A stretch of 64,000 bases of DNA from Pelagibacterium sp. 26DY04 (lineage in GTDB: Bacteria > Pseudomonadota > Alphaproteobacteria > Rhizobiales > Devosiaceae): positions 2,418,001 through 2,482,000 of the forward strand of contig NZ_CP101731.1 in the NCBI RefSeq assembly GCF_031202305.1, written 5' to 3'. This document shows positions 55,427 through 63,942 of this stretch, piece by piece. Position 1 is the first letter of the stretch. Each line of letters begins with the position of its first letter. A model generated the notes under the pieces. It made no database searches. It saw nothing but the letters and a program-made list of their open reading frames with translations, and was not told the origin of the DNA. The translations under genes and the position numbers were made by a program.

Positions 55427-55828
55427 TTACGCCTGCTTGCCGAGCGCGATCTTGATCACGCGCATGGAGCGCGAATAAAGCGTCGTTGCCGCCTGGTAAT
55501 CCATCTGGTTGGTGGTGACCTTCATCATCTCTTCTTCCAGCGTCACCCCATTGCCCTCGGGCATGATCTCGAAGCTGTTCATCGTCCGAGCACCCATTGC
55601 GCGCGACGGGTCGGTGCCCACGGCATAGTGCCGTGCATTGGTCGCGAGCGTGGTAACGCTCGCCGTCCCGCGCACTGCATCATCGGTGGAGAAAGCCGTA
55701 AGATCGCGCCCGCGATAGCCAGGCGTTTCCGCATTGGCGACGTTTTCGGCCAAAAGCGTCTGGCGCGTCTGGTGCCATTGCATTTTGTTCCTGAGCGCCG
55801 CAAAAATCGGCAGGTCGCCAATGGCCAT
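55427..55828 (-). CDS. flgB: Flagellar rod protein FlgB
   Basis: The 133-residue proximal-rod protein has the N-terminal MAIGDLPIFAALRNKMQWHQ followed by LLAENVANAETPGYRGRDL, the FlgB axial motif. It is first in flgB-flgC-fliE, which begins from a divergent promoter region with a CtrA box and two dyads. The start ATG 55828 has a GGCCATTG-type weak ribosome region. Confidence 0.95.
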   Translation of the reverse strand: MAIGDLPIFAALRNKMQWHQTRQTLLAENVANAETPGYRGRDLTAFSTDDAVRGTASVTTLATNARHYAVGTDPSRAMGARTMNSFEIMPEGNGVTLEEEMMKVTTNQMDYQAATTLYSRSMRVIKIALGKQA

Positions 55829-55860
55829 GGAAAGTGCGAATCCGGTCAGACTTTGTTAAC

Positions 55861-55904
55861 TGGGCAAATTCTGCCCATCACATGGTTAATGAGCCGTTAA
55901 CCAT
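55861..55904. promoter_or_regulatory. CtrA box and second palindrome in the flgB/fliO divergent promoter
   Basis: TTAA-TGAGCCG-TTAAC (55886-55901) is an exact CtrA box, nested in the dyad ATGGTTAA / TTAACCAT (55882-55889, 55897-55904). A second dyad, TGGGCA-AATTC-TGCCCA, is at 55861-55877. The region lies 33-76 bp before flgB and 128-171 bp before the fliO-like start, so CtrA probably controls both sides. Confidence 0.72.
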
Positions 55905-56031
55905 GGATCATATGCGCTGCCGAATTCTCCCTATTTTGGCCCTATGGTGTCCTATGCTAGGCAAGTGTTGCCCGCCATCGCGCCTGCCGTTATGTGTCGG
56001 GCGATAGGGGCCAATCATTTGGAGCTTGCTT

Positions 56032-56613
56032 GTGGGATTTCTGACCAGCCTGTTCGGCGGCGAAACCAATTACGTCACCATGTTCATCGCGCTTGCCATC
56101 GTGGTGGTCCTCATCGTGCTCGCGGTGTGGCTGATCAAGCTGGTGGGCGATGCCTCGCGCAATGTGGGACGCGGCCGTAACCGGCGCCTCGCCGTTATCG
56201 ATTCGATCGCCATCGACAACAAGCGCCAGGCCGTGATCGTCCGCCGCGACGAAACAGAGCACCTGATCGTCATCGGCGGCCCCAACGATCTGGTGGTCGA
56301 ATCCGGCTTTTCCGCTCCCCCGGTCCAGCAGGTTCAGCGTCCTCAGCGCCGCAAGCCGGCAGAACATGCTCCCGTCGTCGCACCCGAGCCCGTGGCGCCC
56401 ATTCGGCCTAATACTAGCTCCCTGCGCCACACCGGCCTTTTGCGCCCGGTCGATACCGAACCCCAACTCGATGGGGGAAAGACCGACAAACCGGGCCGCG
56501 GCTCTTCCGACTCAGCTACAAGCGTAGCGATGACGGCGACCACCACGGTGGAACCCGAACCGCTGCTTGAGGCGAGGGATAAAGATTACGAGGACGCCAC
56601 CTCCAAGTCCTGA
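56032..56613 (+). CDS. fliO: FliO-like flagellar biosynthesis protein
   Basis: The 193-residue product has one membrane helix (about 12-36, ALAIVVVLIVLAVWLIKLV) and a short cytoplasmic region with RRLAVIDSIAIDNKRQAVIVRRDETEHLIVIGG (segment near 48-80), matching the FliO fold, then a long Pro/Ala-rich tail. FliO helps assemble FliP. I chose GTG 56032 with GGAG seven bases upstream; a TTG at 56026 is an alternative. It overlaps fliP by 47 bases. Confidence 0.86.
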   Translation: MGFLTSLFGGETNYVTMFIALAIVVVLIVLAVWLIKLVGDASRNVGRGRNRRLAVIDSIAIDNKRQAVIVRRDETEHLIVIGGPNDLVVESGFSAPPVQQVQRPQRRKPAEHAPVVAPEPVAPIRPNTSSLRHTGLLRPVDTEPQLDGGKTDKPGRGSSDSATSVAMTATTTVEPEPLLEARDKDYEDATSKS

Positions 56614-57379
56614 CGCGCCAGCGCGCCGTGGCCTTCGCCCCGGCGCGGCCTTGCTGCTGGGCCTCGGACTTGCCGCAGCCTCCCTTCTCCTCCTTCCTGG
56701 CGTGGGCCTCGCCCAGGACATCTCGATCGATTTCGGCGACGAGACCACACTGACCGAGCGCGCGATCCAGTTGATCGCGCTCATCACCGTTCTCGCGCTG
56801 GCTCCCTCCATCCTGGTGATGGTCACGAGCTTTACGCGTATCGTGGTTGTGCTTTCGCTGCTGCGCACCGCCATCGGCCTGCAGACAGCGCCGCCCAATT
56901 CGGTGATGATCTCGCTCGCGCTGTTTCTGACCGCCTTCATCATGGCGCCGACCCTCGAAGCCAGTTATAACGCTGGCATCGCTCCCCTGATTGCCGGCGA
57001 AGTCGAGATGGCCGAAGCGCTCGAGCTGAGCGCCGGCCCTGTGCACGAATTCATGCGCACCCATGTCCGCGAGCAGGACGTGATGCTGTTCATGGATCTC
57101 ACCGAGACCCCTGCCCCGGAAAATCCCGAAGAGCTCGAACTGCGCATCCTCATCCCGGCCTTCATGATCTCCGAGTTGCGCCGAGCCTTCGAGATCGGCT
57201 TCCTGCTCTTTCTGCCCTTCGTGGTCATCGACATGGTCGTGGCCTCGGTGCTCATGAGCATGGGCATGATGATGCTCCCCCCGGTCATCATCTCCCTACC
57301 CTTCAAGCTGATCTTCTTCGTCCTCGTCGACGGCTGGCACTTGGTGGCGGGATCGCTGATACGGAGCTTTACGGGGTGA
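56567..57379 (+). CDS. fliP: Flagellar export component FliP
   Basis: The 270-residue protein has a signal-like N-terminus (about 22-50, LRPGAALLLGLGLAAASLLLL) and four helices, with FTRIVVVLSLLRTAIGLQTAPPNSVMISLALFLT (residues about 90-125) and the C-terminal VIISLPFKLIFFVLVDGW. It is the pore-forming subunit of the export gate. The start is uncertain: a TTG at 56567 overlaps fliO by 47 bases and no ATG lies nearby in frame. It converges with the TPR gene. Confidence 0.93.
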   Translation: MRRGIKITRTPPPSPDAPARRGLRPGAALLLGLGLAAASLLLLPGVGLAQDISIDFGDETTLTERAIQLIALITVLALAPSILVMVTSFTRIVVVLSLLRTAIGLQTAPPNSVMISLALFLTAFIMAPTLEASYNAGIAPLIAGEVEMAEALELSAGPVHEFMRTHVREQDVMLFMDLTETPAPENPEELELRILIPAFMISELRRAFEIGFLLFLPFVVIDMVVASVLMSMGMMMLPPVIISLPFKLIFFVLVDGWHLVAGSLIRSFTG

Positions 57380-57386
57380 GGCCCAA

Positions 57387-57401
57387 CCTCGCAAAGCGAG
57401 G
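57387..57401 (+). other. Weak hairpin after fliP
   Basis: CCTCGC-AAA-GCGAGG forms a 6-bp stem eight bases after the fliP stop. No T-run follows, so it is not a convincing terminator. Confidence 0.4.
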
Positions 57402-57448
57402 TCAATCGAAGCATAAGCGATGGCCGGATCAGCGCCGGACCGAATCCC

Positions 57449-60400
57449 TTACAAGCTCGCCACCGCTCCTGCCTCTGGTGCGGCTCGCAGCGGTGTCACC
57501 GCGTCCTGCCCGGCATAAATCTCGCGATAAGCGTTCAGAAATCCGTTGATCGCCTGGGTATCGGCCACCTGCCGCGCAATCTCGCGGAAGGTCGAACCCT
57601 CCGAGTTGACCTCTTCGGAGACGAAAGCAAACATTGGCCATTCCGGCGTGGTCGCCATTACGCCCGAGAACCGGCTGCGCAGCCGTGAGAGGCCGATCTG
57701 GTCGTTGGCCAGAACATAGCCCACCGCCGCCTTGACCACGTTGGAACGCCCCACCGGGCTGAGTTCGCCGTTAGCGAGATCAGGGGAATAAAGCGCTTCG
57801 ATGAGTTCGCTCGCCTGCGAATAGCGCCGCGCCTTCCAGAGCGCATCGATGCGCAGCAATTCGATGTCCCGCCCCGAAAGGCTCGAGAGCAAGTCGAGCG
57901 CCAGATCCTGCCGGTGGGCCTGGATCAGCGCGCTGGCCTCCAGCACCCGCCGCTGGCGCTGCAATCCCGGCGGCAGCCCCGCCAGCCGCGTATCGTAGAG
58001 CGCGCGCAACGCCGAATTGGGATCGCGATTGGCGATGTGGACCACGGCCAGATCGGCCGCGACCTGGGCCCGTGACGCGCCCTCCAGGCGATTGTCCACC
58101 TGATAGCGCAGCAATTCGGCGGCTTGCGCCAGCAGATCGACCTCGATAAGCCGCTGGGCCAGGTTGCGGATCATCATGTCGCCCTCCGCACCCGGCGGGG
58201 TGAGGTGGCGGTAGTCGTAGTAGATGGCCAGCGCCGCGACAGGGTCGAGCGAATCCGCCTGTCCATCGAGGAACAGCCCGGAAAACTCCACCCGTGCCCG
58301 TGCCAGCAACGGATCGAGAAGGCTTGCGTCCTCGAAACTGTCGGCCATTTCCCGCGTGAGGACGAACGCGTCTCGATAGTCCCCGTTGCGGTATTGCAGA
58401 TCGGTGAGCTTTGTGACGATGTCGATCTCGAGTTGATCGCCGCGCCAGATCGTCGACTGCACCGAAAGCGTATCAATGGCGCGCGCCATGTCGAGACTGC
58501 CCATCTCATCGAGCAGCTCGATCGTGCGCAGGACCGCTTCGGTCGACGCCATGCGCCGGTCCGACGCGATCACCCGTCCATAGCTTTCCAGCGCCTCCGC
58601 ATAGCGCCCGTTGAGCTGGTCGAGCCGGCCGGCGAGCAACTCATATTCGGCCACTTGATCGCGCGAGAGCGTCGCGAGATCGACGATGCCCAACATGTCG
58701 GTGGCCATCTCAACGTCTTCCTCCTCCACCGCCGCACGGATGGCGGCAAGATGGAAGCGCGAACGGATCCAGTTGGGATAGTTGTCCACCACGGTGTCGG
58801 CCCCGAACGCATCGAGCCGCGCGCCGGCGAAATCACCGCTTTCGACCTTGGCGATGGTGCGCCACACCATGGCATCGGCTTCGTCGCGCATTGCATTGCT
58901 ATTGAGCAGCGCCAGCGCGTCCTCCTCCCTTCCGGCCAGCGCGTTTGCCGCCGCGAGCGTCGCATTCATCTGCGTGGTCAGGGCCTCCTGCCGCAATTCC
59001 CGCTCCATGACCTCGATAACGCCTATGGCTTCGAAAGTCAGGTTGTTGCCCAGGTAGAACTGGGCCAGATCGAGCCGTGCCCGGTCCAATGCCCGTCCCT
59101 CGGCTCGCGAAATCTGCGCCAGGAGGTCGTTACGCGCCGTATTGAACGCTTCCGGATTGAGCGCCATGACGGAAACCAGATCGAGAGCGCTCTGGCTCGA
59201 TGGTTCCGGCGTGCGATAGCGCACCCCGTCATCGGCCGAAAGTATCAGCCCGGAGTCGGCGGCGATCACCGCGTATCGGTCCTCGATCGAAACACTCACG
59301 CCTTCATGCAGTGGCTTGACGACCAGCCCATGCACCGAGCGAGGCGCCTGGAAATCAACGAATTCGAGATCGCGCACGACGCCTCGCGCCGGGGGATAGA
59401 CGGTGACGACATCGAGAATGTCGCCCACCTCGGGATCGCGCAACTGATGCACCTGCGCGGGCCGTTCGAGATCGGCCAGCATTTCGTACAACCCCTGGGG
59501 CGATTTGCGCCGCTCCAGAGTCACCGGCCGCGTCGCCGAAAGCAGGATGTCCCCCAGCGAAAGCACCCATGCCCTGCCCTCGGAGGCCAGGGTTGCAAGC
59601 CGGTTCTCATTGAGAACCATGCGCACCACATAGGCCGCCCCGGTGCTTTCGACGGTGAAGTCGCTCGCCATCCCGTCCAGGATTTCGCTCGATTGCTCGT
59701 CCGGCCGTGCCAGTTGGGTCCGTGTGTCGAACAGCATCCACACGACATTGCCGCGCCGGAACACGGCTGCGGGCGTTTCCTCGGTGAAGGGGAACACCAC
59801 CCGAACCGTTGCCCCGACCGTGCTGACATGCGGTCGCACGACGCCCGAATTTTCCGGTTCGCTGTAATCCGCCGGATCAGTCGCACCTTGCGCGTCGGGT
59901 CCTGCAGTTCCCTCGAGCTCCGCCGCTATCGCGGCGATATCGAAGGTCTCCTCATCGCTTCCGGGAATGCCGACATCGAGAATGAACTCACTGCTCGACT
60001 GCTCATAGAAGCGGACCTCGACGTCTTCAGCCACCTCGAACGTGATTTCGGTATCGGCCCCATGGACGATATTTTCGACTTCTCCCAACTCGACCGGCTT
60101 GTCCGAAAGGATCGGATAAAGATCGACCGGCACCGGCCAATCGAACCGCACCGAGGCCGCGCCGCCCTCGCGGATAAACTCGGCCTTGGTACCCACATTC
60201 CAGGAGAACGCGATACGCGAGAATGTGGGATGCCGCCCCACCCGGATTTCCGGCTGCGGATCGTATTCGGCGGCCATCTCGGCCCGCCGCCGCTCCTCGG
60301 CGATCCGTGCCGCCTCTTCGGCCCGCTCGGCCAGCCGCGCCACCACCTCGGGCGGCAGAGCCGGGGGCAGCCCCACCCAATCGGCGGGGAGAAGGTCGAT

Positions 60401-60805
60401 ATAGAGCTGTTCTCCGGCGGCGATGGTATTGACCTGGAAACTGCCCTGCAGCCCCATCCGAATGCTGGTCCGGTCCGGGTCGAACCGCGCAACGGCGACA
60501 TATTCGCTCAGAATCGTGCCCACATCGGGTAGGAACCCGCTCATCGGCTCGCCAGGCGCCTCGATCACCAGCACGCCGTTGTCGCTGGACACCGCATGCT
60601 CGGGCAGCGTCAGCCGGTCGGTAAAGGTGAGGATCAGCCGGCCGTAATTCTCGTGCCGCTGCGCTTCGAGCGTAATTCTCTCCTCAGCACGCGCCGCTGT
60701 CGAAACCAGAAACCCGGCCAGCAACAAAAACGCCAGCGAGATAGCTCTCGCGGCGTCGAAAATCACAATATTTGAGCGTCCACGTTTCTGTGTGGTCGAA
60801 AGCAT
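57449..60805 (-). CDS. Large secreted TPR-repeat protein in flagellar locus
   Basis: The 1118-residue protein has a signal peptide (hydrophobic segment at about 18-40, then STAARAEE), a beta-rich, AMIN-like N-terminal half with repeats such as GRLILTFTDRLTLPE, a charged helix near 158-185 (AERAEEAARIAEERRR), and a helical half (about 560-1080) with tetratricopeptide-like repeats. The location between fliP and motE, in a minus-strand run with fliL, fliM and motE, implies a role in flagellar assembly or motility; similar large periplasmic TPR proteins are in other hyphomicrobial flagellar clusters. It has no enzymatic motif. Its exact function is unknown. Confidence 0.72.
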   Translation of the reverse strand: MLSTTQKRGRSNIVIFDAARAISLAFLLLAGFLVSTAARAEERITLEAQRHENYGRLILTFTDRLTLPEHAVSSDNGVLVIEAPGEPMSGFLPDVGTILSEYVAVARFDPDRTSIRMGLQGSFQVNTIAAGEQLYIDLLPADWVGLPPALPPEVVARLAERAEEAARIAEERRRAEMAAEYDPQPEIRVGRHPTFSRIAFSWNVGTKAEFIREGGAASVRFDWPVPVDLYPILSDKPVELGEVENIVHGADTEITFEVAEDVEVRFYEQSSSEFILDVGIPGSDEETFDIAAIAAELEGTAGPDAQGATDPADYSEPENSGVVRPHVSTVGATVRVVFPFTEETPAAVFRRGNVVWMLFDTRTQLARPDEQSSEILDGMASDFTVESTGAAYVVRMVLNENRLATLASEGRAWVLSLGDILLSATRPVTLERRKSPQGLYEMLADLERPAQVHQLRDPEVGDILDVVTVYPPARGVVRDLEFVDFQAPRSVHGLVVKPLHEGVSVSIEDRYAVIAADSGLILSADDGVRYRTPEPSSQSALDLVSVMALNPEAFNTARNDLLAQISRAEGRALDRARLDLAQFYLGNNLTFEAIGVIEVMERELRQEALTTQMNATLAAANALAGREEDALALLNSNAMRDEADAMVWRTIAKVESGDFAGARLDAFGADTVVDNYPNWIRSRFHLAAIRAAVEEEDVEMATDMLGIVDLATLSRDQVAEYELLAGRLDQLNGRYAEALESYGRVIASDRRMASTEAVLRTIELLDEMGSLDMARAIDTLSVQSTIWRGDQLEIDIVTKLTDLQYRNGDYRDAFVLTREMADSFEDASLLDPLLARARVEFSGLFLDGQADSLDPVAALAIYYDYRHLTPPGAEGDMMIRNLAQRLIEVDLLAQAAELLRYQVDNRLEGASRAQVAADLAVVHIANRDPNSALRALYDTRLAGLPPGLQRQRRVLEASALIQAHRQDLALDLLSSLSGRDIELLRIDALWKARRYSQASELIEALYSPDLANGELSPVGRSNVVKAAVGYVLANDQIGLSRLRSRFSGVMATTPEWPMFAFVSEEVNSEGSTFREIARQVADTQAINGFLNAYREIYAGQDAVTPLRAAPEAGAVASL

Positions 60806-60849
60806 TCTGCCTGCCGCCCTAACTTCGGAGGCAGACTAGTCACCAGCGC

Positions 60850-60864
60850 TTAAGATGGCCTTAC
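60850..60864 (-). promoter_or_regulatory. CtrA-like site between motE and the TPR gene
   Basis: TTAA-GATGGCC-TTAC has one mismatch to the CtrA consensus and is 45 bp upstream of the TPR-protein start (60805). It could give the TPR gene its own promoter after motE. Confidence 0.45.
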
Positions 60865-60876
60865 CGGAAAAGCCGG

Positions 60877-61656
60877 CTATTGCCCAACGATCTGCGGCAG
60901 ATTGGCATAGTCGGGTGTTGCCGGTTCGGCGAGGCCAGCGGGGCCTGTCGGCCCGGTCTGAGCCAGCAGCACGGTCAGCTCCTGCGCCTTGGACGTGTCC
61001 ATCTCCGCCATGATCGGACCCAGCCTGCGCGGGCTCATTGCGCGGCCCACGCGCACGAGCACATCGCGGTCGAGATCGTTGAAGATCGTCGCCGCATCGC
61101 CGGCACGCATGTTCTCATACATGGCGACGATAGCTGCGAACTGCTCGGCTTCTGCCGTCTCCTGAGCATCGACCAAGGCATTGATTTCAGCCTCCATGGC
61201 GCTCAGTTCCGCCATGCGCTCCTCAATACGCAGCTCCGCCGCCTCGACCACGGCGAGCCGCGTTTCGAGCTCGGCGGCCAGCGCATCGAGTTCGGCCCGC
61301 CGCTCCGTGAGCCTCTCCAGGATCACCGCCTCGCTCGATCCTGCAAGGGCATCAACCGGCATAGCCGCGCCGTCATTGGCCGCCTCGAGAATATTGACTT
61401 CGCCATCCTGCGCGACATGGGATGGCACCGCATCGAAAAGAGCTTCAGCCGCCGCTTCGGATGGACTGAGTTCGCCATGCTCGGCCTCGACGGATTCGGA
61501 TGCCACTTCTGCCTGCGCTGTTCCGGCGCCCGCGGCCTGCGCCGCACTCACCCCGCCGAGAATATACCCCTGCCCCGACACGATGCCGAAGGTCTTGAGC
61601 ACCAGCAGCGCCGAAGCGGCCAGGACGACGACGGGGAGTAGCCGGATCTGCTTCAC
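60877..61656 (-). CDS. motE: MotE-like MgtE-N domain flagellar protein
   Basis: The 259-residue protein has an N-terminal membrane anchor or signal (1-25), an Ala/Glu-rich linker, a coiled coil (about 105-165), and an MgtE_N-type domain with YENMRAGDAATIFNDLDRDVLVRVGRAMSPRRLGPIMAEMD (about 184-224). This matches MotE, a chaperone for the periplasmic motility protein MotC in rhizobia. It overlaps the DUF6468-like gene by four bases. MotC itself is not in the window. Confidence 0.8.
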   Translation of the reverse strand: MKQIRLLPVVVLAASALLVLKTFGIVSGQGYILGGVSAAQAAGAGTAQAEVASESVEAEHGELSPSEAAAEALFDAVPSHVAQDGEVNILEAANDGAAMPVDALAGSSEAVILERLTERRAELDALAAELETRLAVVEAAELRIEERMAELSAMEAEINALVDAQETAEAEQFAAIVAMYENMRAGDAATIFNDLDRDVLVRVGRAMSPRRLGPIMAEMDTSKAQELTVLLAQTGPTGPAGLAEPATPDYANLPQIVGQ

Positions 61657-62069
61657 GCCGCGCTCTCCCGCCGCCGCTGATGCTCCTGCAGCGTGCGCAG
61701 TGCCGAGCCCGCACGGTTGCCGTCACCACCGCCATTGGGCGAGCGCGCCGCCTGAGTGATCTTGGCGATCCGGTCCATCACCGCCTGGCCGGCATTGACG
61801 TGATTGGCCAGTTCGATGGCGAAGCGCTCGGCATCGTTCAAACGCTGATTGAGCCGCTCGTCGGCTTCGATCGCGGTTTCCTTGAGGCCCTTGATCGCCC
61901 CGTTGGCCATGGTGGTGGCTTGCACCAGATCGGCGATCATCTGCTGCAGGGCCGCGCGATCGGCATGCAGCATCTTGATTCGCCTGTTGAGAACCACGCA
62001 GTAACCAATTGTCGTCGCGAGCAGAACAGCAACGGCAATCTCGATCATCAATCCCAGCGGCAACCCCAT
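61653..62069 (-). CDS. DUF6468-like membrane-anchored flagellar-operon protein
   Basis: The 138-residue protein has one N-terminal helix (about 5-26, GLMIEIAVAVLLATTIGYCV) and a coiled-coil/helical body with VLNRRIKMLHADRAALQQMI. It is between fliM and motE with one-base and four-base junctions, so is surely in the same transcript. Such proteins are annotated DUF6468 in alphaproteobacterial flagellar operons; the function is unknown. Confidence 0.75.
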   Translation of the reverse strand: MGLPLGLMIEIAVAVLLATTIGYCVVLNRRIKMLHADRAALQQMIADLVQATTMANGAIKGLKETAIEADERLNQRLNDAERFAIELANHVNAGQAVMDRIAKITQAARSPNGGGDGNRAGSALRTLQEHQRRRESAA

Positions 62070-62070
62070 T

Positions 62071-63171
62071 TTATTTGCCTTCCGCGCTTTCTTCCATCGC
62101 CTCGAATGCCGCCATCGTCACCTTTGGCGGGTTGAGCGGTCGGGTCACCCGGACCGAAACGTTCTTCCCAATATGCCCCATCACCGCCTTGGTGAGATCG
62201 ACATCGCCGCATCTGAGCGTCACCGGATCAGAGGGCGTGCGGTCGAACATGATCGTATCGCCCTCGGCGAGCTTGAGCACCTTGGAGAGCGGCAGTTCGA
62301 GTTCATGCAGCACCGCCGATATCTCGGTATCGGCGGCATAGATCTCGGTCGCCAGATGCCCTTCCCAGATCGGATCGCGACCGAACTTTTCGCCCATATA
62401 CATCTGGAGCAATTGTTCGCGGATCGGCTCGATCGTGGCATAGGGCAGCATGATCTCGATCTTGCCGCCGCGATCGTCCATGTCGATCCGCAGCTCGACG
62501 AGGATGGCCGCGTTGCCGGGCCGCGAGATGGCAGCGAAGCGCGGATTGGTTTCCATCCGGTCGAGCTTGAACGTCACCTGCGCCAAAGGCTCGAACGCCT
62601 TGCGCATGTCATCGAGAATGTGCTCGATCATTCGCCGCGCCAGGGCCATCTCGATGGTCGTATAGGGCCTCCCGTCGACGCGGATGACACTCGTTCCACG
62701 CCGCCCGCCGAGCAGCACGTCGATCATCGAGTAGATGAGCGAGCTGTCCACGGTCAGCAGCCCGAAATTGTCCCATTCCTCGGCCTTGATCACCGACAGG
62801 ATGGCCGGCAGCGGAATGGAGTTCAGATAGTCTCCGAACCGCACTGAAGTGATCGAATCGAGCGAGACTTCCACATTGTCGGAAGTAAAATTGCGCAGCG
62901 TCGTCGTCGCCAGCCGCACCAGCCGGTCGAAGGCGATTTCCAGCATCGGCAGGCGTTCGTAAGAGACCAGCGCCGAATTGATCAGCGCGCGCACGCCCGT
63001 CAACTCGACGCTCGAACTCGCGCTCGCGTCGAAGCCCAAGAGCGAGTCGATCTCGTCCTGGTTGAGCACGCGGCCGGCAGTGTCGCCGCCCCCCGCTTCC
63101 GCTTCGAGCATGGCGGCCCAATCGTCGCCCAGCCCGCCGCCGTCTCCATTTCCGGTTTCGTTGGCCATCAT
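62071..63171 (-). CDS. fliM: Flagellar motor switch protein FliM
   Basis: The 366-residue C-ring protein binds CheY-P and FliG. The N-terminal region has VLNQDEIDSLLGFDA, then a middle domain with the FliM pattern (ALINSALVSYERLPMLEIAFDRL and GRPYTTIEMALARRMIEHIL), and a SpoA domain at its C-terminus (GDTIMFDRTPSDPVTLRCGDVDL). Starts with two ATG codons; I took the first at 63171. It follows fliL by three bases. No fliN or fliG in view. Confidence 0.95.
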   Translation of the reverse strand: MMANETGNGDGGGLGDDWAAMLEAEAGGGDTAGRVLNQDEIDSLLGFDASASSSVELTGVRALINSALVSYERLPMLEIAFDRLVRLATTTLRNFTSDNVEVSLDSITSVRFGDYLNSIPLPAILSVIKAEEWDNFGLLTVDSSLIYSMIDVLLGGRRGTSVIRVDGRPYTTIEMALARRMIEHILDDMRKAFEPLAQVTFKLDRMETNPRFAAISRPGNAAILVELRIDMDDRGGKIEIMLPYATIEPIREQLLQMYMGEKFGRDPIWEGHLATEIYAADTEISAVLHELELPLSKVLKLAEGDTIMFDRTPSDPVTLRCGDVDLTKAVMGHIGKNVSVRVTRPLNPPKVTMAAFEAMEESAEGK

Positions 63172-63174
63172 GCC

Positions 63175-63663
63175 CTACTGAATGAGGATTTCCTTGAACA
63201 GGATATTGTCGACGCTCGCCGGATAGACGGCGAGGTTGACCCGGCGCTGCAATTCCTCGCGCAGCCGGTAGATGCCCGCCGATCCTTCCAGGTCGGAGCG
63301 GCGCAGCTCGCGCAGATAGACCTGGAAGGCATCGAGCACCCGCGCCATCTTGGGCTCGATCATCGCGATCATCGCTTCGTCGCGCACTTCCAGCGCCACC
63401 TTGAGCCGCAGGAATGTGGGCGCACCGTCATCGGTATTAAGATTTACCGTAATGTCGGGCAGGTCGTAGAACGCCGTCGTCGCTGCCGCGGCGGCTGCTT
63501 CTTCATGGCCGCCGGACGACCCGAACTGGGTGAAAAAGAAAGCGCCAGCCCCACCCAGGATCAGCACCAGCGCCACCCCGCCGCCGATCAAGGCGATCCG
63601 GGGCAGGCCCTTCTTGCCGGCAGCGGATGCGGCGTTAACGTCCGTTTCGGTCACATCGCTCAT
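63175..63663 (-). CDS. fliL: Flagellar stator-associated protein FliL
   Basis: The 162-residue protein has one N-terminal membrane helix (about 22-44, RIALIGGGVALVLILGGAGAFFF) and a periplasmic stomatin-like domain with DLPDITVNLNTDDGAPTFLRLKVALEV and the C-terminal VYPASVDNILFKEILIQ. FliL stabilises stator function around the motor. It is first in the minus-strand run to fliM, DUF6468 and motE, from a divergent CtrA-type region. Confidence 0.94.
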   Translation of the reverse strand: MSDVTETDVNAASAAGKKGLPRIALIGGGVALVLILGGAGAFFFTQFGSSGGHEEAAAAAATTAFYDLPDITVNLNTDDGAPTFLRLKVALEVRDEAMIAMIEPKMARVLDAFQVYLRELRRSDLEGSAGIYRLREELQRRVNLAVYPASVDNILFKEILIQ

Positions 63664-63729
63664 GGCAGGCCTTCCGAATCCCCCGGTTTCCGGCGCTTTT
63701 TCCGTTCGCCCAGCTAATGCCCACAGGGT

Positions 63730-63800
63730 TAACGAATGGTTACGATTTGGATACGGGGCGGCAGTTATTGCCGGGTAGATTTTTCCCGCCGGTTAACCAT
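63730..63800. promoter_or_regulatory. CtrA-like sites in the fliL/flgF divergent region
   Basis: TTAA-CGAATGG-TTAC (63730-63744) has one mismatch to TTAA-N7-TTAA, and the half-site TTAACCAT (63793-63800) is the same word as in the flgB dyad. They lie between fliL (minus) and flgF (plus). Confidence 0.5.
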
Positions 63801-63942
63801 ATTCCAGCGCAAACCAATCTTCCCATCAGCTAACTATTTGAGATCGCTGCATTTCCTAAGCTGGCATGCTCCCTGCATTGTCCCGAACGAGCCGCCCGCT
63901 TGGGGAAGCAGGTGGCTTACGACGAACAACGGGGAACCGCGC

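Noticed and set aside
57387..57401. Hairpin after fliP as an intrinsic terminator
   Set aside because: The stem is only six base pairs and no T-run follows, so I list it only as a hairpin.
58124..60532. An 802-codon open frame on the plus strand opposite the TPR gene
   Set aside because: It is antisense to a gene with signal peptide, repeats and operon position; GC-rich codon bias often keeps the opposite strand open, and its product is His/Arg-rich and featureless.
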